This document shows positions 18,333 to 26,935 of a DNA stretch of 64,000 nt, in pieces (positions within the stretch are counted from its first letter, which is position 1; every line of letters starts with the position of its first letter). Source of the DNA: Chryseobacterium nepalense (GTDB lineage Bacteria > Bacteroidota > Bacteroidia > Flavobacteriales > Weeksellaceae); NCBI RefSeq assembly GCF_023195755.1, contig NZ_CP096203.1, positions 1,302,001 to 1,366,000 of the forward strand, in the 5' to 3' direction. The notes under the pieces are model-generated. The model did no database searches and had not been told where the DNA came from. It saw only the letters and a list, made by a program, of their open reading frames with translations. The position numbers and the translations under genes are program-made.

Positions 18333-18629
18333 TTAACTACGCCAGATTCTGACAACTTTTAATATTATACAGATCATTAGTAGCGTAGTAATTATGCATT
18401 CTATAATTACAATTGTGATAAAATAACCTGGTAAAATTTTTATAATATTTTGCTGGAATAATAAAAAAGCCGAGATAAAAAATAGATTTAAAATGTATCT
18501 GAAAAATAATTTCATTTGAGATTTTTCAAAAATCATATTAATAACAATCAAGACAACTGTTGGAAAAACAATTGATGAAATTATAAGTAAGAAAATAACC
18601 AAACCTAAATCAATGGGATATCCAATCAT
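18333..18629 (-). CDS. Small hypothetical membrane protein (three TM segments)
   Basis: The 98-residue product is almost entirely hydrophobic, with helices at about 8-32, 43-60 and 65-92, ending VVRIWRS. No family is recognised. It lies between the SRPBCC gene and the epimerase gene on the same strand, so it may be the fifth gene of the GbsR-associated block. Confidence 0.68.
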   Translation of the reverse strand: MIGYPIDLGLVIFLLIISSIVFPTVVLIVINMIFEKSQMKLFFRYILNLFFISAFLLFQQNIIKILPGYFITIVIIECIITTLLMICIILKVVRIWRS

Positions 18630-18675
18630 ATTATCATTTTAAGCTAAATATTGTTTTGAGTTTATATTTCCACTA

Positions 18676-19161
18676 CTAACTGTTTTGACGCTCGCTTCGC
18701 TCGCGCTCAGATCGTTTCTCTGCAGTTGATTTAATCAATTGATTTCTTTTCAAAAGAAATTTCTTCATATAGTTTTTAAGAAAAATCCTGTCAAATATCT
18801 TCCCGATAAATCCGAAAGGTGATTGAAATTCGAAAATATCGATCATGATTGTGTTTTTACCTTCCTGCCTGAAAATATGCTGATGTTTCATAGATTTAAA
18901 AGCACCTTTTTGCATAACGTCTGTGAAATAAAAAGGCTTTTCCATACTTGTAATTTTAACCGTTAATGTCTGATAAATTCCCAGATGTTTTGCTTTCCAT
19001 GTTACCGTTTCTCCTTCTTCGATGAGTCCGAAAGTTCTACCTGCGATGGCTTTTTCGTTTGTTTCTGAGACTGATTTCTGATGGAAATCAATATTTCTTG
19101 ACAAATCAAAAACCTTCTGAAGGTCAGATTTTATCACAGTTTTCAATTGAATTTCAGGCAT
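18676..19161 (-). CDS. SRPBCC-family (START-like) lipid/ligand-binding protein
   Basis: The 161-residue protein shows the SRPBCC pattern: IDFHQKSVSETNEKAI, WKAKHLGIYQTLTVKIT, FTDVMQKGAFKSMKHQHIF and FEFQSPFGFIGKIFDRIFL. Such proteins bind hydrophobic ligands and often sit beside TIGR01777 epimerases. The ATG overlaps the stop of the upstream membrane protein by 8 bp, so the genes are translationally coupled. The last 12 residues (RSERERSERQNS) are encoded by a GCTCGCTTCGCTCGCGCTCA repeat-like stretch and look like a later addition. Confidence 0.88.
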   Translation of the reverse strand: MPEIQLKTVIKSDLQKVFDLSRNIDFHQKSVSETNEKAIAGRTFGLIEEGETVTWKAKHLGIYQTLTVKITSMEKPFYFTDVMQKGAFKSMKHQHIFRQEGKNTIMIDIFEFQSPFGFIGKIFDRIFLKNYMKKFLLKRNQLIKSTAEKRSERERSERQNS

Positions 19162-19561
19162 AATCTGCTATTTTACCATTTTCTTTATCATAAAAACTGA
19201 TAACAAGGGACTGAATCATAAGAACAGGTGATAGTACGATCCAGGATACAAGAATCCATTCAAGAAAACCATAATGAAAGTCTATTTCAATATACCAGCA
19301 AATAATAAAAATTAAGAATGTGACAACCACATATGTTGAAACCAAAATATATAACTTTCTCGAATCTTTTTTTGAGTATTCTTTAGACAAAAACTTGATC
19401 ATATTTAAAGAATATTGAATAAAAGCAATGAGAAAGAATTCTACAAAGATGCTGATGTATAAAAATTCCTTATGCATCACGGCTGTTGCAATAATTGTGG
19501 CAAGAAACAGGATAAGTAATGTCTGCTGAATCCTGAGATCATAGGTTAATAAAGTTTTCAT
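19154..19561 (-). CDS. Hypothetical membrane protein (four TM segments)
   Basis: The 135-residue protein has four predicted helices at about 13-30, 33-52, 71-92 and 100-122. No family recognised. Its stop overlaps the SRPBCC start by 8 bp, a sign of coupled expression. The upstream gap of 78 bp to the next membrane gene contains no terminator that I can see. Confidence 0.78.
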   Translation of the reverse strand: MKTLLTYDLRIQQTLLILFLATIIATAVMHKEFLYISIFVEFFLIAFIQYSLNMIKFLSKEYSKKDSRKLYILVSTYVVVTFLIFIICWYIEIDFHYGFLEWILVSWIVLSPVLMIQSLVISFYDKENGKIADYA

Positions 19562-19639
19562 GGGTATTAATTTTAAAGGTTTAAAAAATCTCCTCTTGTT
19601 CTTTTGTTTTGCATTTTGAATGTAAAATACATCCAGATT

Positions 19640-20044
19640 TTAAAGATGAATGTTTTCATTTTTAGTGATTTTATTTTTGTTCATAGCGTGTTTACGGCCT
19701 TTCAGGAAGAGAAGGAGATTAAGGAGCATCATGATTCCGAGGTAAATAGAAAATTTACCGATTTTCTCGCTCATATTTACCACCAGGCTTTCCACTGTTT
19801 CTATTCTGTAAAACTCGATGATGCATAAGGCAAAACCAACATTCAGAAGGTAAAATCCGATTTTGAAAAGGGAATTCGTGGCCATGGCGATATCTTCTTT
19901 CTGGTGAAAAATATCAATCATAAAAGTCTTTGAGTTTTTGAACAGAAATTGTGAAACAAAAACAGTAAGTGCAATTACAATAGGCAAATAGATCATGTAC
20001 GCTGAAAAATTGTACGTTGCTGCGGTAAGGATTGTTGCTGTCAT
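19640..20044 (-). CDS. Hypothetical membrane protein (four TM segments)
   Basis: The 134-residue protein has helices at about 14-34, 55-80 (broken by charged residues) and 97-118. The segment HQKEDIAMATNSLFKIGFYLLNVGFALCI is the most family-like part. No function recognised. It starts 6 bp after the stop of the upstream membrane protein gene, so the two form an operon. Confidence 0.8.
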   Translation of the reverse strand: MTATILTAATYNFSAYMIYLPIVIALTVFVSQFLFKNSKTFMIDIFHQKEDIAMATNSLFKIGFYLLNVGFALCIIEFYRIETVESLVVNMSEKIGKFSIYLGIMMLLNLLLFLKGRKHAMNKNKITKNENIHL

Positions 20045-20050
20045 AATAGT

Positions 20051-20395
20051 TTATTTTATGGTTAAATTTTTTCTTAGAAGATAAAGCGTAAAAATATTGA
20101 TGTAGTGTAATACGCAAAGAATCAGCATAATATTCCCGATGCGTATTGCTGTTATTGCAAATACCTGCTCCAGGGAGGAAATCCTGTCCCAGGTTGTAAT
20201 ACTGATGGCAATATATCCGAGGTTAATCAGATAATAACAGCCTAAAAGTATCCTGTTGATCGTAAGGCAAAGATGCTTGTCGTGGATTAGGTATTCCAGA
20301 TAGAATTTGCCTGCCTGATAGCATCTTCTTCCTACATCAATGGTAATGAATGAAGCGGCTGCGAGAAAAATCAGATATGAGACAACATTAAACAT
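20051..20395 (-). CDS. Hypothetical membrane protein, first gene of the GbsR-linked operon
   Basis: The 114-residue protein has three helices (about 3-22, 47-66 and 80-106). It is followed 6 bp later by another membrane protein gene. A TTTTCAA-N5-TTGAAA palindrome lies 16 bp upstream of its ATG and closely matches the one in the GbsR promoter. No function recognised. Confidence 0.8.
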   Translation of the reverse strand: MFNVVSYLIFLAAASFITIDVGRRCYQAGKFYLEYLIHDKHLCLTINRILLGCYYLINLGYIAISITTWDRISSLEQVFAITAIRIGNIMLILCVLHYINIFTLYLLRKNLTIK

Positions 20396-20410
20396 TTCGT
20401 AGTTTTTATA

Positions 20411-20429
20411 TTTTCAATAATTTTTGAAA
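20411..20429. promoter_or_regulatory. Candidate GbsR operator, copy 1
   Basis: TTTTCAATAATTTTTGAAA, followed by GTTAATTTTAAATAAAA, is nearly identical to 21062-21081 and its flank upstream of the regulator gene. It lies just upstream of the membrane operon. I found no good TAnnTTTG box at the matching position. Confidence 0.6.
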
Positions 20430-20436
20430 GTTAATT

Positions 20437-20464
20437 TTAAATAAAAAAGGAATAACTCCTTTTT
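20437..20464 (-). terminator. Intrinsic terminator of the GbsR gene
   Basis: An 8-bp stem AAAAAGGA...TCCTTTTT (20444-20451 and 20457-20464) leads into a T-rich tract on the minus strand, 52 bp beyond the GbsR stop. Confidence 0.72.
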
Positions 20465-20515
20465 ATCTTTCTTTAAGATTCTTCACCCGTGATCCAGCGT
20501 TCAGAATGGCATATT

Positions 20516-21019
20516 TTATTTCAACAAATTCGTGATTTTCCCAACCAGCCAATGATCATCACTTTTTATCGCAAGATCCATGATATTGTTGATTTTACCT
20601 GTTACTGAGCTGAAGTCTTCCATTAATTTTATGAATTCTTTTGCCTCTTCAGAATCTTTATCTTCAATATTTTTTAATTCTTCCAGAAAAGAAATCACCG
20701 GTTCTATTTCTCTTTTTCTTCTTTCTTTCGTAATCTGTTTAAATAAAAACCATACATCTTTTTCAGCAACAAAATATTCTTTACGATCACCTTTTATGAA
20801 TTCCTTTCTTACAATTCCCCAGTCCATCAAAGCACGGAGATTCATATTGGCATTTCCTCTTGAAATTTCAAGCTGCTCCATCACCTCATCGGTAGAAAGC
20901 GGTTTCCCGGTTGCCAAAAGCAAGGCATGAACCTGCGCCATTGTACGGTTGATTCCCCAATTGGTAGCAAATGTTCCCCAGGTCTGAATGTATTTTTCTT
21001 TTGCTTCTGAAAGTTTCAT
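20516..21019 (-). CDS. GbsR/MarR-type transcriptional regulator
   Basis: The 167-residue protein has the winged-helix layout of GbsR-type regulators: QTWGTFATNWGINRTMAQVHALLLATGKPLS, then the recognition part EVMEQLEISRGNANMNLRALMDWGIV and the wing FIKGDRKEYFVAEKD, followed by a helical C-terminus. Related regulators sense osmolytes or control membrane functions. Its promoter carries a palindrome overlapping the -33 element, consistent with autorepression, and the same palindrome precedes the downstream membrane operon. Confidence 0.9.
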   Translation of the reverse strand: MKLSEAKEKYIQTWGTFATNWGINRTMAQVHALLLATGKPLSTDEVMEQLEISRGNANMNLRALMDWGIVRKEFIKGDRKEYFVAEKDVWFLFKQITKERRKREIEPVISFLEELKNIEDKDSEEAKEFIKLMEDFSSVTGKINNIMDLAIKSDDHWLVGKITNLLK

Positions 21020-21038
21020 CTTTAATTCATTTCTTTTA

Positions 21039-21081
21039 CAAATGTAATTATATTTATTGAATTTTCAATAATTTTTGAAAA
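21039..21081 (-). promoter_or_regulatory. GbsR gene promoter with overlapping operator (copy 2)
   Basis: On the minus strand TTG (21068-21066), a 19-bp spacer and TACATTTG (21046-21039) form a full Bacteroidota promoter. The palindrome TTTTCAATAATTTTTGAAAA (21062-21081) covers the -33 element. Confidence 0.72.
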
Positions 21082-21089
21082 TTAATTTA

Positions 21090-21122
21090 AATAAAAAACA
21101 GACATCCCTTAAGAATGCCTGT
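21090..21122 (-). terminator. Intrinsic terminator of the MuiA-like gene
   Basis: An imperfect hairpin (ACAG-CAT and ATG-CTGT around TTAA) at 21099-21122 is followed on the minus strand by a T6 tract, 52 bp after the stop at 21175. Confidence 0.7.
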
Positions 21123-21174
21123 CAGCACTAATTTTAATTACACTTTTATTATGAAATATTTATATGGTATTCTG

Positions 21175-22788
21175 TCAAAGTCCTAAGATCACTTTATTTT
21201 TTAATGAATTTACCTTAAATGAAAACTCTGTTTTCTTTGTTTCATTGGCATTTAAAACCATATCCCAAATCAGTTCTCCTGTCTCTTCATTGTAAGATGC
21301 ACCCCCTTTATTTACGAGCGTTATAATGATCTGCTTATCCTGCGATACCGGAATTCTATCTATAATTCTGAGTTTTATCTTTTCACTTTTGTTATTTCGA
21401 ATCGTAAACTGGTAGGCAAACTGCTGTTCCTTGTTGGACGAAGAGATACTCTTTTCCATTGTTTTATCCTTAATAACTTCTCTTTTCACACTGATCCTTT
21501 TGTCATCGCCAAGTGTGAGCAGAAGCTTACTGTCGGTACTTTCTGCATTGAGCATTGTCTTTCCTACATTGGTATTTTCGAAAATGATATTTGCTTCAGC
21601 ATTAATAAGATTATATTTATCAAGATTATCAAGTTCTGCAATCAGGTAAACGGTTCTGTCTACTTTCGGAACGGTGTAATAAGTATAAGTGGCAGGAATT
21701 TCCGTACGATCAAGGTTAATACTGTTGTCCTGATTATTGGACAAAATAGTGTAAAGATCTTTCAGGTCGTAGGCTACATTCAGTTGATTTCTGGAAATAC
21801 TGGAACCTACAACCGCAACTTCCGCAATACTTACTTCCTTTACAGCAGACTGTGACCGTACGGAAGCATAATTTTCAACACGATCTGTCTGCACTCCCGG
21901 AATAACAGCCGCCACAGGCTCCTGATAGAATAAACTCCATGAAGATAAGGAAGGAATCTGCTTTCTCACGTTTGGGTATCCGGAAACCAGGTGAAGTTCG
22001 ACGTTTTTCCAATCCAGTCCGGAATTTTGTCTTACCATTGCCTTGTAAAGCAACTGGGCTTTAGAATTTATATCCGGAATAACAACGTCATAATAAGGCC
22101 TCCAAAACGCTTCGCGAATACCATATTTAATATCCAGATTGACATCTTCCGAACCATCGCTGGAAATCTGCAGCACCAATTTTCCCTTAGGATATTTTTC
22201 TAATTCCTGATTATTGAGATCAAACTTGGTACGCAATTTATCCAGTTTCTCTGCCAAAAGAGCAGATGATGTTTCAGCTTTATCAAGCTCAATACTTAGT
22301 TCGGTTCTCTTTTTCTGATAGTAATCAATCAGTTTTTGCAATTCTTTGGAATAAGAAGCGGAACCGGAATTAATCGTCTGATTTTTATCTAAAATAACAA
22401 TACTGTTTGCTAATGCAGTTCTTTGGAAATCAAGATCTTTAATTTTTTTCTCTAAAAGAGAGATGCTGTCCAAGACAACTTTATGTTGAGGATTCTTCTT
22501 ATCCAGTTCTACTTTATAAAAATTTTCATCTGTAGTAAAACGGTAGGTTAATACTGAAACTTTAGATTTAGAGCCTATTTTTATACTGCTTTCATCAATG
22601 TTTTGTGCAATATTGGTGATCACAACTTCAGAACTTCCTTTCGGAATTTTAAATGAAGCATTGCTGTAAAGTTCCGCAGACTGTTCGTACAATGTGACCG
22701 ACTTCAATTTTGCTTCTGCAAAGACAGGTTTCTGCCCCAGAATAATGATTGAGAAATTGCATAAAGCAATGATGATGAGTTTCTTCAT
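21175..22788 (-). CDS. DUF4139/MuiA-like secreted protein
   Basis: The 537-residue protein has a signal peptide (MKKLIIIALCNFSIIILGQ), an N-terminal DUF4140 domain (KLKSVTLYEQSAELYSNA), a coiled-coil (about 105-190) and a C-terminal DUF4139 domain with GIREAFWRPYYDV and the closing LIWDMVLNANETKKTEFSF. This is the architecture of the mucoidy-inhibitor MuiA-like family, whose molecular role is unclear. It follows the VWA lipoprotein by 6 bp, so both are one transcript and probably act together at the cell envelope. Confidence 0.88.
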   Translation of the reverse strand: MKKLIIIALCNFSIIILGQKPVFAEAKLKSVTLYEQSAELYSNASFKIPKGSSEVVITNIAQNIDESSIKIGSKSKVSVLTYRFTTDENFYKVELDKKNPQHKVVLDSISLLEKKIKDLDFQRTALANSIVILDKNQTINSGSASYSKELQKLIDYYQKKRTELSIELDKAETSSALLAEKLDKLRTKFDLNNQELEKYPKGKLVLQISSDGSEDVNLDIKYGIREAFWRPYYDVVIPDINSKAQLLYKAMVRQNSGLDWKNVELHLVSGYPNVRKQIPSLSSWSLFYQEPVAAVIPGVQTDRVENYASVRSQSAVKEVSIAEVAVVGSSISRNQLNVAYDLKDLYTILSNNQDNSINLDRTEIPATYTYYTVPKVDRTVYLIAELDNLDKYNLINAEANIIFENTNVGKTMLNAESTDSKLLLTLGDDKRISVKREVIKDKTMEKSISSSNKEQQFAYQFTIRNNKSEKIKLRIIDRIPVSQDKQIIITLVNKGGASYNEETGELIWDMVLNANETKKTEFSFKVNSLKNKVILGL

Positions 22789-22794
22789 ATTTTT

Positions 22795-24798
22795 TTAACG
22801 TTTAGCTATTTTTATCTTTTTATAATTCCGGATCATTTCTATGAATCCGCTTCTGTAACCGTCTTTATCCTGCCCTTTATTTTCTTTCGCCAATTTTTCG
22901 ATGGCATCTAAATCTCTTATGGTAATGAATTCAGAATCTCTTAAAACTAACCCGAACCAGGCTACCGAAGAAGCAAATCTGAAATCTGTACCGGACTGCT
23001 GAGCTGAAGAATTCTTTATTATATGAACAATTTCAGAACTTTTTGATCCCTGAGGTTTTTTATATCTGAATTTTACAGTCCCTAATTCATTTCCGAAATT
23101 CTTACTTGCGGAATTTGAAGTATATTTAAGCTTATTATGTTTCGGTAAAAATTTAGAATTAACGTTGGCAGGAATTATTTCATATAAAGCTGTTACGGTA
23201 TGTCCGCTTCCTAATTCTCCGGCATCGATTTTATCGTTTGTAAAATCTTCATTTCTCAGTTTTCTGTTTTCGTATCCTATCAATCTGTATGATTTGACGA
23301 ATTTAGGATTAAACTCGATCTGAATTTTTACATCTTTCGCAATAGTATAGATATTTCCGGCAAATTCTCTTCCTAAAAACTTATTGGCTTCCTGAAGATT
23401 ATCGATGTAAGCATAGTTTCCGTTTCCTTTATCTGCAAGAGTTTCCATTTTGTTGTCTTTATAATTTCCCATCCCATACCCCAGACAGGTAAGAAAAACG
23501 CCGGATTTTCTTTTTTCTTCAATCAGGTTCTCAAGGTCTGCTTCAGAAGAAATGCCTACATTAAAATCTCCGTCCGTTGCCAAAATCACACGATTGTTTC
23601 CGCCTTTTATAAAGCTTTTCTGTGCGAGTTTGTAAGCAAGCTCAATTCCTGCGCCACCCGCTGTGCTTCCACCCGCCTGAAGTTTTTCCAGAGCTTCTGT
23701 AATTTTTCTTTTCTCTGCCACTGAAGTCGAAGGCAATACAACACCTGCACTTCCGGCATATACCACTATTGCTACTTTGTCTACTGGTCTCAGCTGATCC
23801 AATAATATCTTTAAAGAGGATATCAGCAGCGGCAGTTTGTTTTCGTAAGCCATAGAACCTGAAGTATCAATCAGGAATACCATATTGGATGGCGGAAGAT
23901 TATTCATCGGGATGTTTTTTCCTTTCAGACCGATTTTAAGCAATTGATGATCAGGATTCCACGGACTTTTCCCTATTTCCGTATTAATAGAAAAAGGCTG
24001 ATTATTTTTGGGCTGAGGATAATCATATTTAAAATAATTGATCATTTCCTCCACTCTCACAGCATTTTTATCGACCCCGCCGTATTCTATCATTCTTCTT
24101 ACATTGGAATAGGAAGCATTATCGGTATCGATAGAAAAAGTTGAAAGCGGTTGGTTTTTCGTTAACTCAAATGGATTTTCAACTAAAGCATTGTATTCTT
24201 CATTGTAATAATTTCCCTTTATTATTTTCTTATTTTTATTGTTTCCAACATGATTGTTATAAACTTTTCCTTGTTGATATGAGCTTTCAAGCGCATAAGA
24301 ATTTCGGGGTGAATAAGAAATTTCCTCTGCAACAACCGCTTTCGGTTTTGGGCAGCCATTATATTCCGGCATTCCGGGAACGGTAGGACACGCATCATCT
24401 TTATCCAGAATTCCGTCGCCATCGGTATCCGGCCAGGGACAGCCGTTATTTTCTGCCGGTCCGGCAACCGTAGGACAAGCATCGTCTTTATCGATTACTT
24501 CATCTCCATCGGTATTAGGAAAAGGACAACCCTTATTTTCCACCGGTCCCGAAACATCTTTACACTGATCATCTTTATCCGGAATACCATCTTGATCCAG
24601 ATCCGGCCACGGACAGCCTTTATTTTCCTCCGGTCCGGCAATTTCAGGACATTGATCTTTCCTGTTGCTAATGCCGTCCTGATCTTTATCTTTTTTAATG
24701 CTTATTTTCCCCGAATCTTTCTCCTGATCTGTTGCTGTTTTGGTTTTACAAGCCATCAATAAGCCTATAGCAAGTATTGTAGTTCCTATTCTTTTCAT
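22795..24798 (-). CDS. VWA-domain lipoprotein with thrombospondin type 3 repeats (YfbK-like)
   Basis: The ATG at 24798 (MKRIGTTILAIGLLMACK) gives a 667-residue lipoprotein with lipid attachment at Cys17; an ATG 9 bp earlier is less likely. Four Asp-rich repeats (DxDxDGIxDxxDxC, about 38-150) are followed by a YfbK-type N-terminal region (NPFELTKNQPLSTFSIDTDNA), a von Willebrand A domain with the MIDAS motif DTSGSM, and a DUF3520-like C-terminus (FRFASSVAWFGLVLRDSEF). It may bind metal-dependent partners at the envelope; co-transcribed with the MuiA-like gene. Confidence 0.9.
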   Translation of the reverse strand: MKRIGTTILAIGLLMACKTKTATDQEKDSGKISIKKDKDQDGISNRKDQCPEIAGPEENKGCPWPDLDQDGIPDKDDQCKDVSGPVENKGCPFPNTDGDEVIDKDDACPTVAGPAENNGCPWPDTDGDGILDKDDACPTVPGMPEYNGCPKPKAVVAEEISYSPRNSYALESSYQQGKVYNNHVGNNKNKKIIKGNYYNEEYNALVENPFELTKNQPLSTFSIDTDNASYSNVRRMIEYGGVDKNAVRVEEMINYFKYDYPQPKNNQPFSINTEIGKSPWNPDHQLLKIGLKGKNIPMNNLPPSNMVFLIDTSGSMAYENKLPLLISSLKILLDQLRPVDKVAIVVYAGSAGVVLPSTSVAEKRKITEALEKLQAGGSTAGGAGIELAYKLAQKSFIKGGNNRVILATDGDFNVGISSEADLENLIEEKRKSGVFLTCLGYGMGNYKDNKMETLADKGNGNYAYIDNLQEANKFLGREFAGNIYTIAKDVKIQIEFNPKFVKSYRLIGYENRKLRNEDFTNDKIDAGELGSGHTVTALYEIIPANVNSKFLPKHNKLKYTSNSASKNFGNELGTVKFRYKKPQGSKSSEIVHIIKNSSAQQSGTDFRFASSVAWFGLVLRDSEFITIRDLDAIEKLAKENKGQDKDGYRSGFIEMIRNYKKIKIAKR

Positions 24799-24880
24799 GT
24801 TTATCATTTAAATTGTAACTTCTTTATTGTACTTTATATGAAGATTCAGTTTTATTAAAAAGTTGCAGTAAAAAATCCAA

Positions 24881-24916
24881 AAAAAGAAAAGGAAATCTTT
24901 GAGGAAATTTCCTTTT
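24881..24916 (-). terminator. Intrinsic terminator of the sigma/anti-sigma operon
   Basis: A 10-bp stem AAAAGGAAAT and ATTTCCTTTT (24887-24896 and 24907-24916) is followed by a T-rich tract on the minus strand, separating the operon from the VWA gene. Confidence 0.8.
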
Positions 24917-24959
24917 TCTGATGTATGATAAAATGGTTATTGGTTTTCAATATTTTAGG

Positions 24960-26066
24960 TTATTTTCCAGGAGCTTTTTCCTGAAGCATTTTTTTTAGTC
25001 TTTGTTTTTCCGATTTAGAAATATCTTTTGTGATGACTACGATTAAGCCATTCTTTGCTTTGCCGCCAAACAAACCGCCGGCTTTTTCTTTACTGATTAC
25101 AGAAATATTGTCAATTTTTACAGGATCCAGTTTTTTTAGGGTTTCTACATCAGACACAGCTCCGTTGATAACAACCAGCGGTTCGGCTCCCGGCTGAGAA
25201 TTTGACAGATATCCCACTGAAATATCCAATCTCCCTGATCCTGCCGCTCCCGAAATAGAATTTATGCTGAGGCCCGGCGCAAATCCATTCAGAGAAGTTA
25301 CAGCCTGTTTTTCACCCAGTAAAGTTCTTTTCCCACCATTTAATGCAAGAGGCGTATACTCTTTTGTGGAAGATCTTTTATAAAGTATTTCCGGTTCCTT
25401 CTGTTTTTCCAGACGACCGAATCTTACATCCGGATAATCATAATCTGCAGTATCGGCAATGGTGCTGAGCTCAGAAATTTTCTTGTTAGAAGCCATTGCA
25501 TTCATTGAAGCTTTTTCTTTTTTTATTCCCATTGCAATAACTTCTTCTATATTATGCCGTTGTATACTGTCCATAATCGCATGTTCTTCAGCAATCTTGG
25601 TTATCTCCTTATCAGAAGACGGCGGAGATATAACTTCGTAAGCCGGAGGCGTTAATGAAGGGGTATAAATTTTTGGTATTTCGTTTCGGGCTAATTTTAC
25701 AGCAGCAGATGGTATAATTGTTTTTTGAATATTGGCTTTTACAACACTGTCTGTCTTTTGGATACGTTCAGAAATCTGTGGAGCGTAGGTTTTTTGAATT
25801 TTATTGTTGTCTGCAATAACCGGCTGGCTAATCTTCGCAGTATCTGCTGTTGAGGTAAAATAAAAAATTCCGGAAGCCATGATCAGACTGGCGGCAATTC
25901 CGTACGGAAGCCATGCAGGGATTTTTCTCTGTTTCTTTTCTTCTTTTTGATCCAGCTTTTCTTCTACTCTGCTCCAAACCTTATCAAACCCCGGAAAAGT
26001 TACAGGTTCTTCTAAAGACTGAGAAGCCTCGTTGAAAGTTTTATCGATATCGTGATTATTTTCCAT
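24960..26066 (-). CDS. Anti-sigma factor-like membrane protein with TonB-plug-like C-terminal domain
   Basis: The 368-residue protein has a cytoplasmic N-terminus (about 1-46), one TM helix (LPYGIAASLIMASGIFYF, about 48-66), a long low-complexity periplasmic linker, and a C-terminal region (about 280-365) with PLVVINGAVSDVETLKKLDP and NGLIVVITKD, which resembles the plug fold of TonB-dependent receptors. It starts 11 bp after the ECF sigma gene. I infer an anti-sigma role from position and topology; no zinc-binding motif is seen. The plug-like part could interact with an outer-membrane partner. Confidence 0.72.
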   Translation of the reverse strand: MENNHDIDKTFNEASQSLEEPVTFPGFDKVWSRVEEKLDQKEEKKQRKIPAWLPYGIAASLIMASGIFYFTSTADTAKISQPVIADNNKIQKTYAPQISERIQKTDSVVKANIQKTIIPSAAVKLARNEIPKIYTPSLTPPAYEVISPPSSDKEITKIAEEHAIMDSIQRHNIEEVIAMGIKKEKASMNAMASNKKISELSTIADTADYDYPDVRFGRLEKQKEPEILYKRSSTKEYTPLALNGGKRTLLGEKQAVTSLNGFAPGLSINSISGAAGSGRLDISVGYLSNSQPGAEPLVVINGAVSDVETLKKLDPVKIDNISVISKEKAGGLFGGKAKNGLIVVITKDISKSEKQRLKKMLQEKAPGK

Positions 26067-26077
26067 TGTTGTAAAGT

Positions 26078-26596
26078 TTAAACATTTTGATTCACCAGAA
26101 GTTCCTGAAGTTTTTTTCTTGCAAAATTGAGCTGAGATTTTGACGTTCCCTCACTTATGGAGAGCATAGCCGCTATTTCCTTGTGAGGATAGCCCTCAAT
26201 GGCAAAAAGATTAAATATCGCTCTGCAGCCTTCCGGAAGAAAGTTGAGGAGATGCAGAATATCTTTTTCAAAAGAAACACTTTCACCTGATGCATCAGAA
26301 CTGATGACATGATTTTCTTCCAGTGAAATATGCAGACACTTCGCTGTTCTGAGCTTTTGAAGGCATTCGTTAACCGTTATTTTTTTGGCCCAGACTTCAA
26401 AAATATCAGGATTGTGAAGCTGGTCTATTTTGGTAAAAATCTTATAAAATGTATCTGCCAGTGCTTCTTCGATATCTTCATCATTTTTAAGATATCTTCT
26501 GCAAACCGAATATAATTTCCCTGCCATTTTTTCATAGACTTTCCGCTGCGCATTGCGGTCGTTCCGCTGACATTGTAATAGTAACTCTCGTTCCAT
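26078..26596 (-). CDS. ECF RNA polymerase sigma factor
   Basis: The 172-residue protein has sigma region 2 (QRKVYEKMAGKLYSVCRRYLKNDEDIEEALADTFYKIF) and region 4 (LLNFLPEGCRAIFNLFAIEGYPHKEIAAMLSISEGTSKSQLNFARKKL) joined by a short linker, the ECF layout. It redirects RNA polymerase to a small regulon. It is co-transcribed with the anti-sigma-like gene 11 bp downstream. The upstream DNA has a GAAAC-containing stretch and a TATATATA tract that could be an autoregulated promoter, not resolved. Confidence 0.93.
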   Translation of the reverse strand: MERELLLQCQRNDRNAQRKVYEKMAGKLYSVCRRYLKNDEDIEEALADTFYKIFTKIDQLHNPDIFEVWAKKITVNECLQKLRTAKCLHISLEENHVISSDASGESVSFEKDILHLLNFLPEGCRAIFNLFAIEGYPHKEIAAMLSISEGTSKSQLNFARKKLQELLVNQNV

Positions 26597-26930
26597 AATC
26601 AGGCTTTATATATATACAGATGCAGAAAGTTTCAAAAAGGTTGGAAACATGATAAACTTTTTTTGAAAAGTAATGAAATCTAATGAGGGCGACAAATGAA
26701 AGCACAAAGTAAACGGAGAATTTATTACAATTTTCCCGCTGATCACAAAGATTTACACAGAATTCCTTATGTAAAGCTGATACAAATTTATGATGTAGGA
26801 AGGCATTAAACTAAATTATAATCTCTCAATTTGATTATTGTTACCACGGATTTTCGCGAATTTTCACAGATTTATGAATGTTTATAATGATAAAATATAC
26901 CAGGTATTGTTGAAAGTTGTAATGGAAGAC
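26597..26930. other. Intergenic region with degenerate CACAGATT-type repeats
   Basis: No gene is visible. The sequence has two loosely similar stretches, CGCTGATCACAAAGATT with TTACACAGAATTCC at about 26740 and ACCACGGATTTTCGCG with TTTTCACAGATTTATG at about 26850, of a type scattered through this genome's gaps. Confidence 0.4.
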
Positions 26931-26935
26931 TCTAC

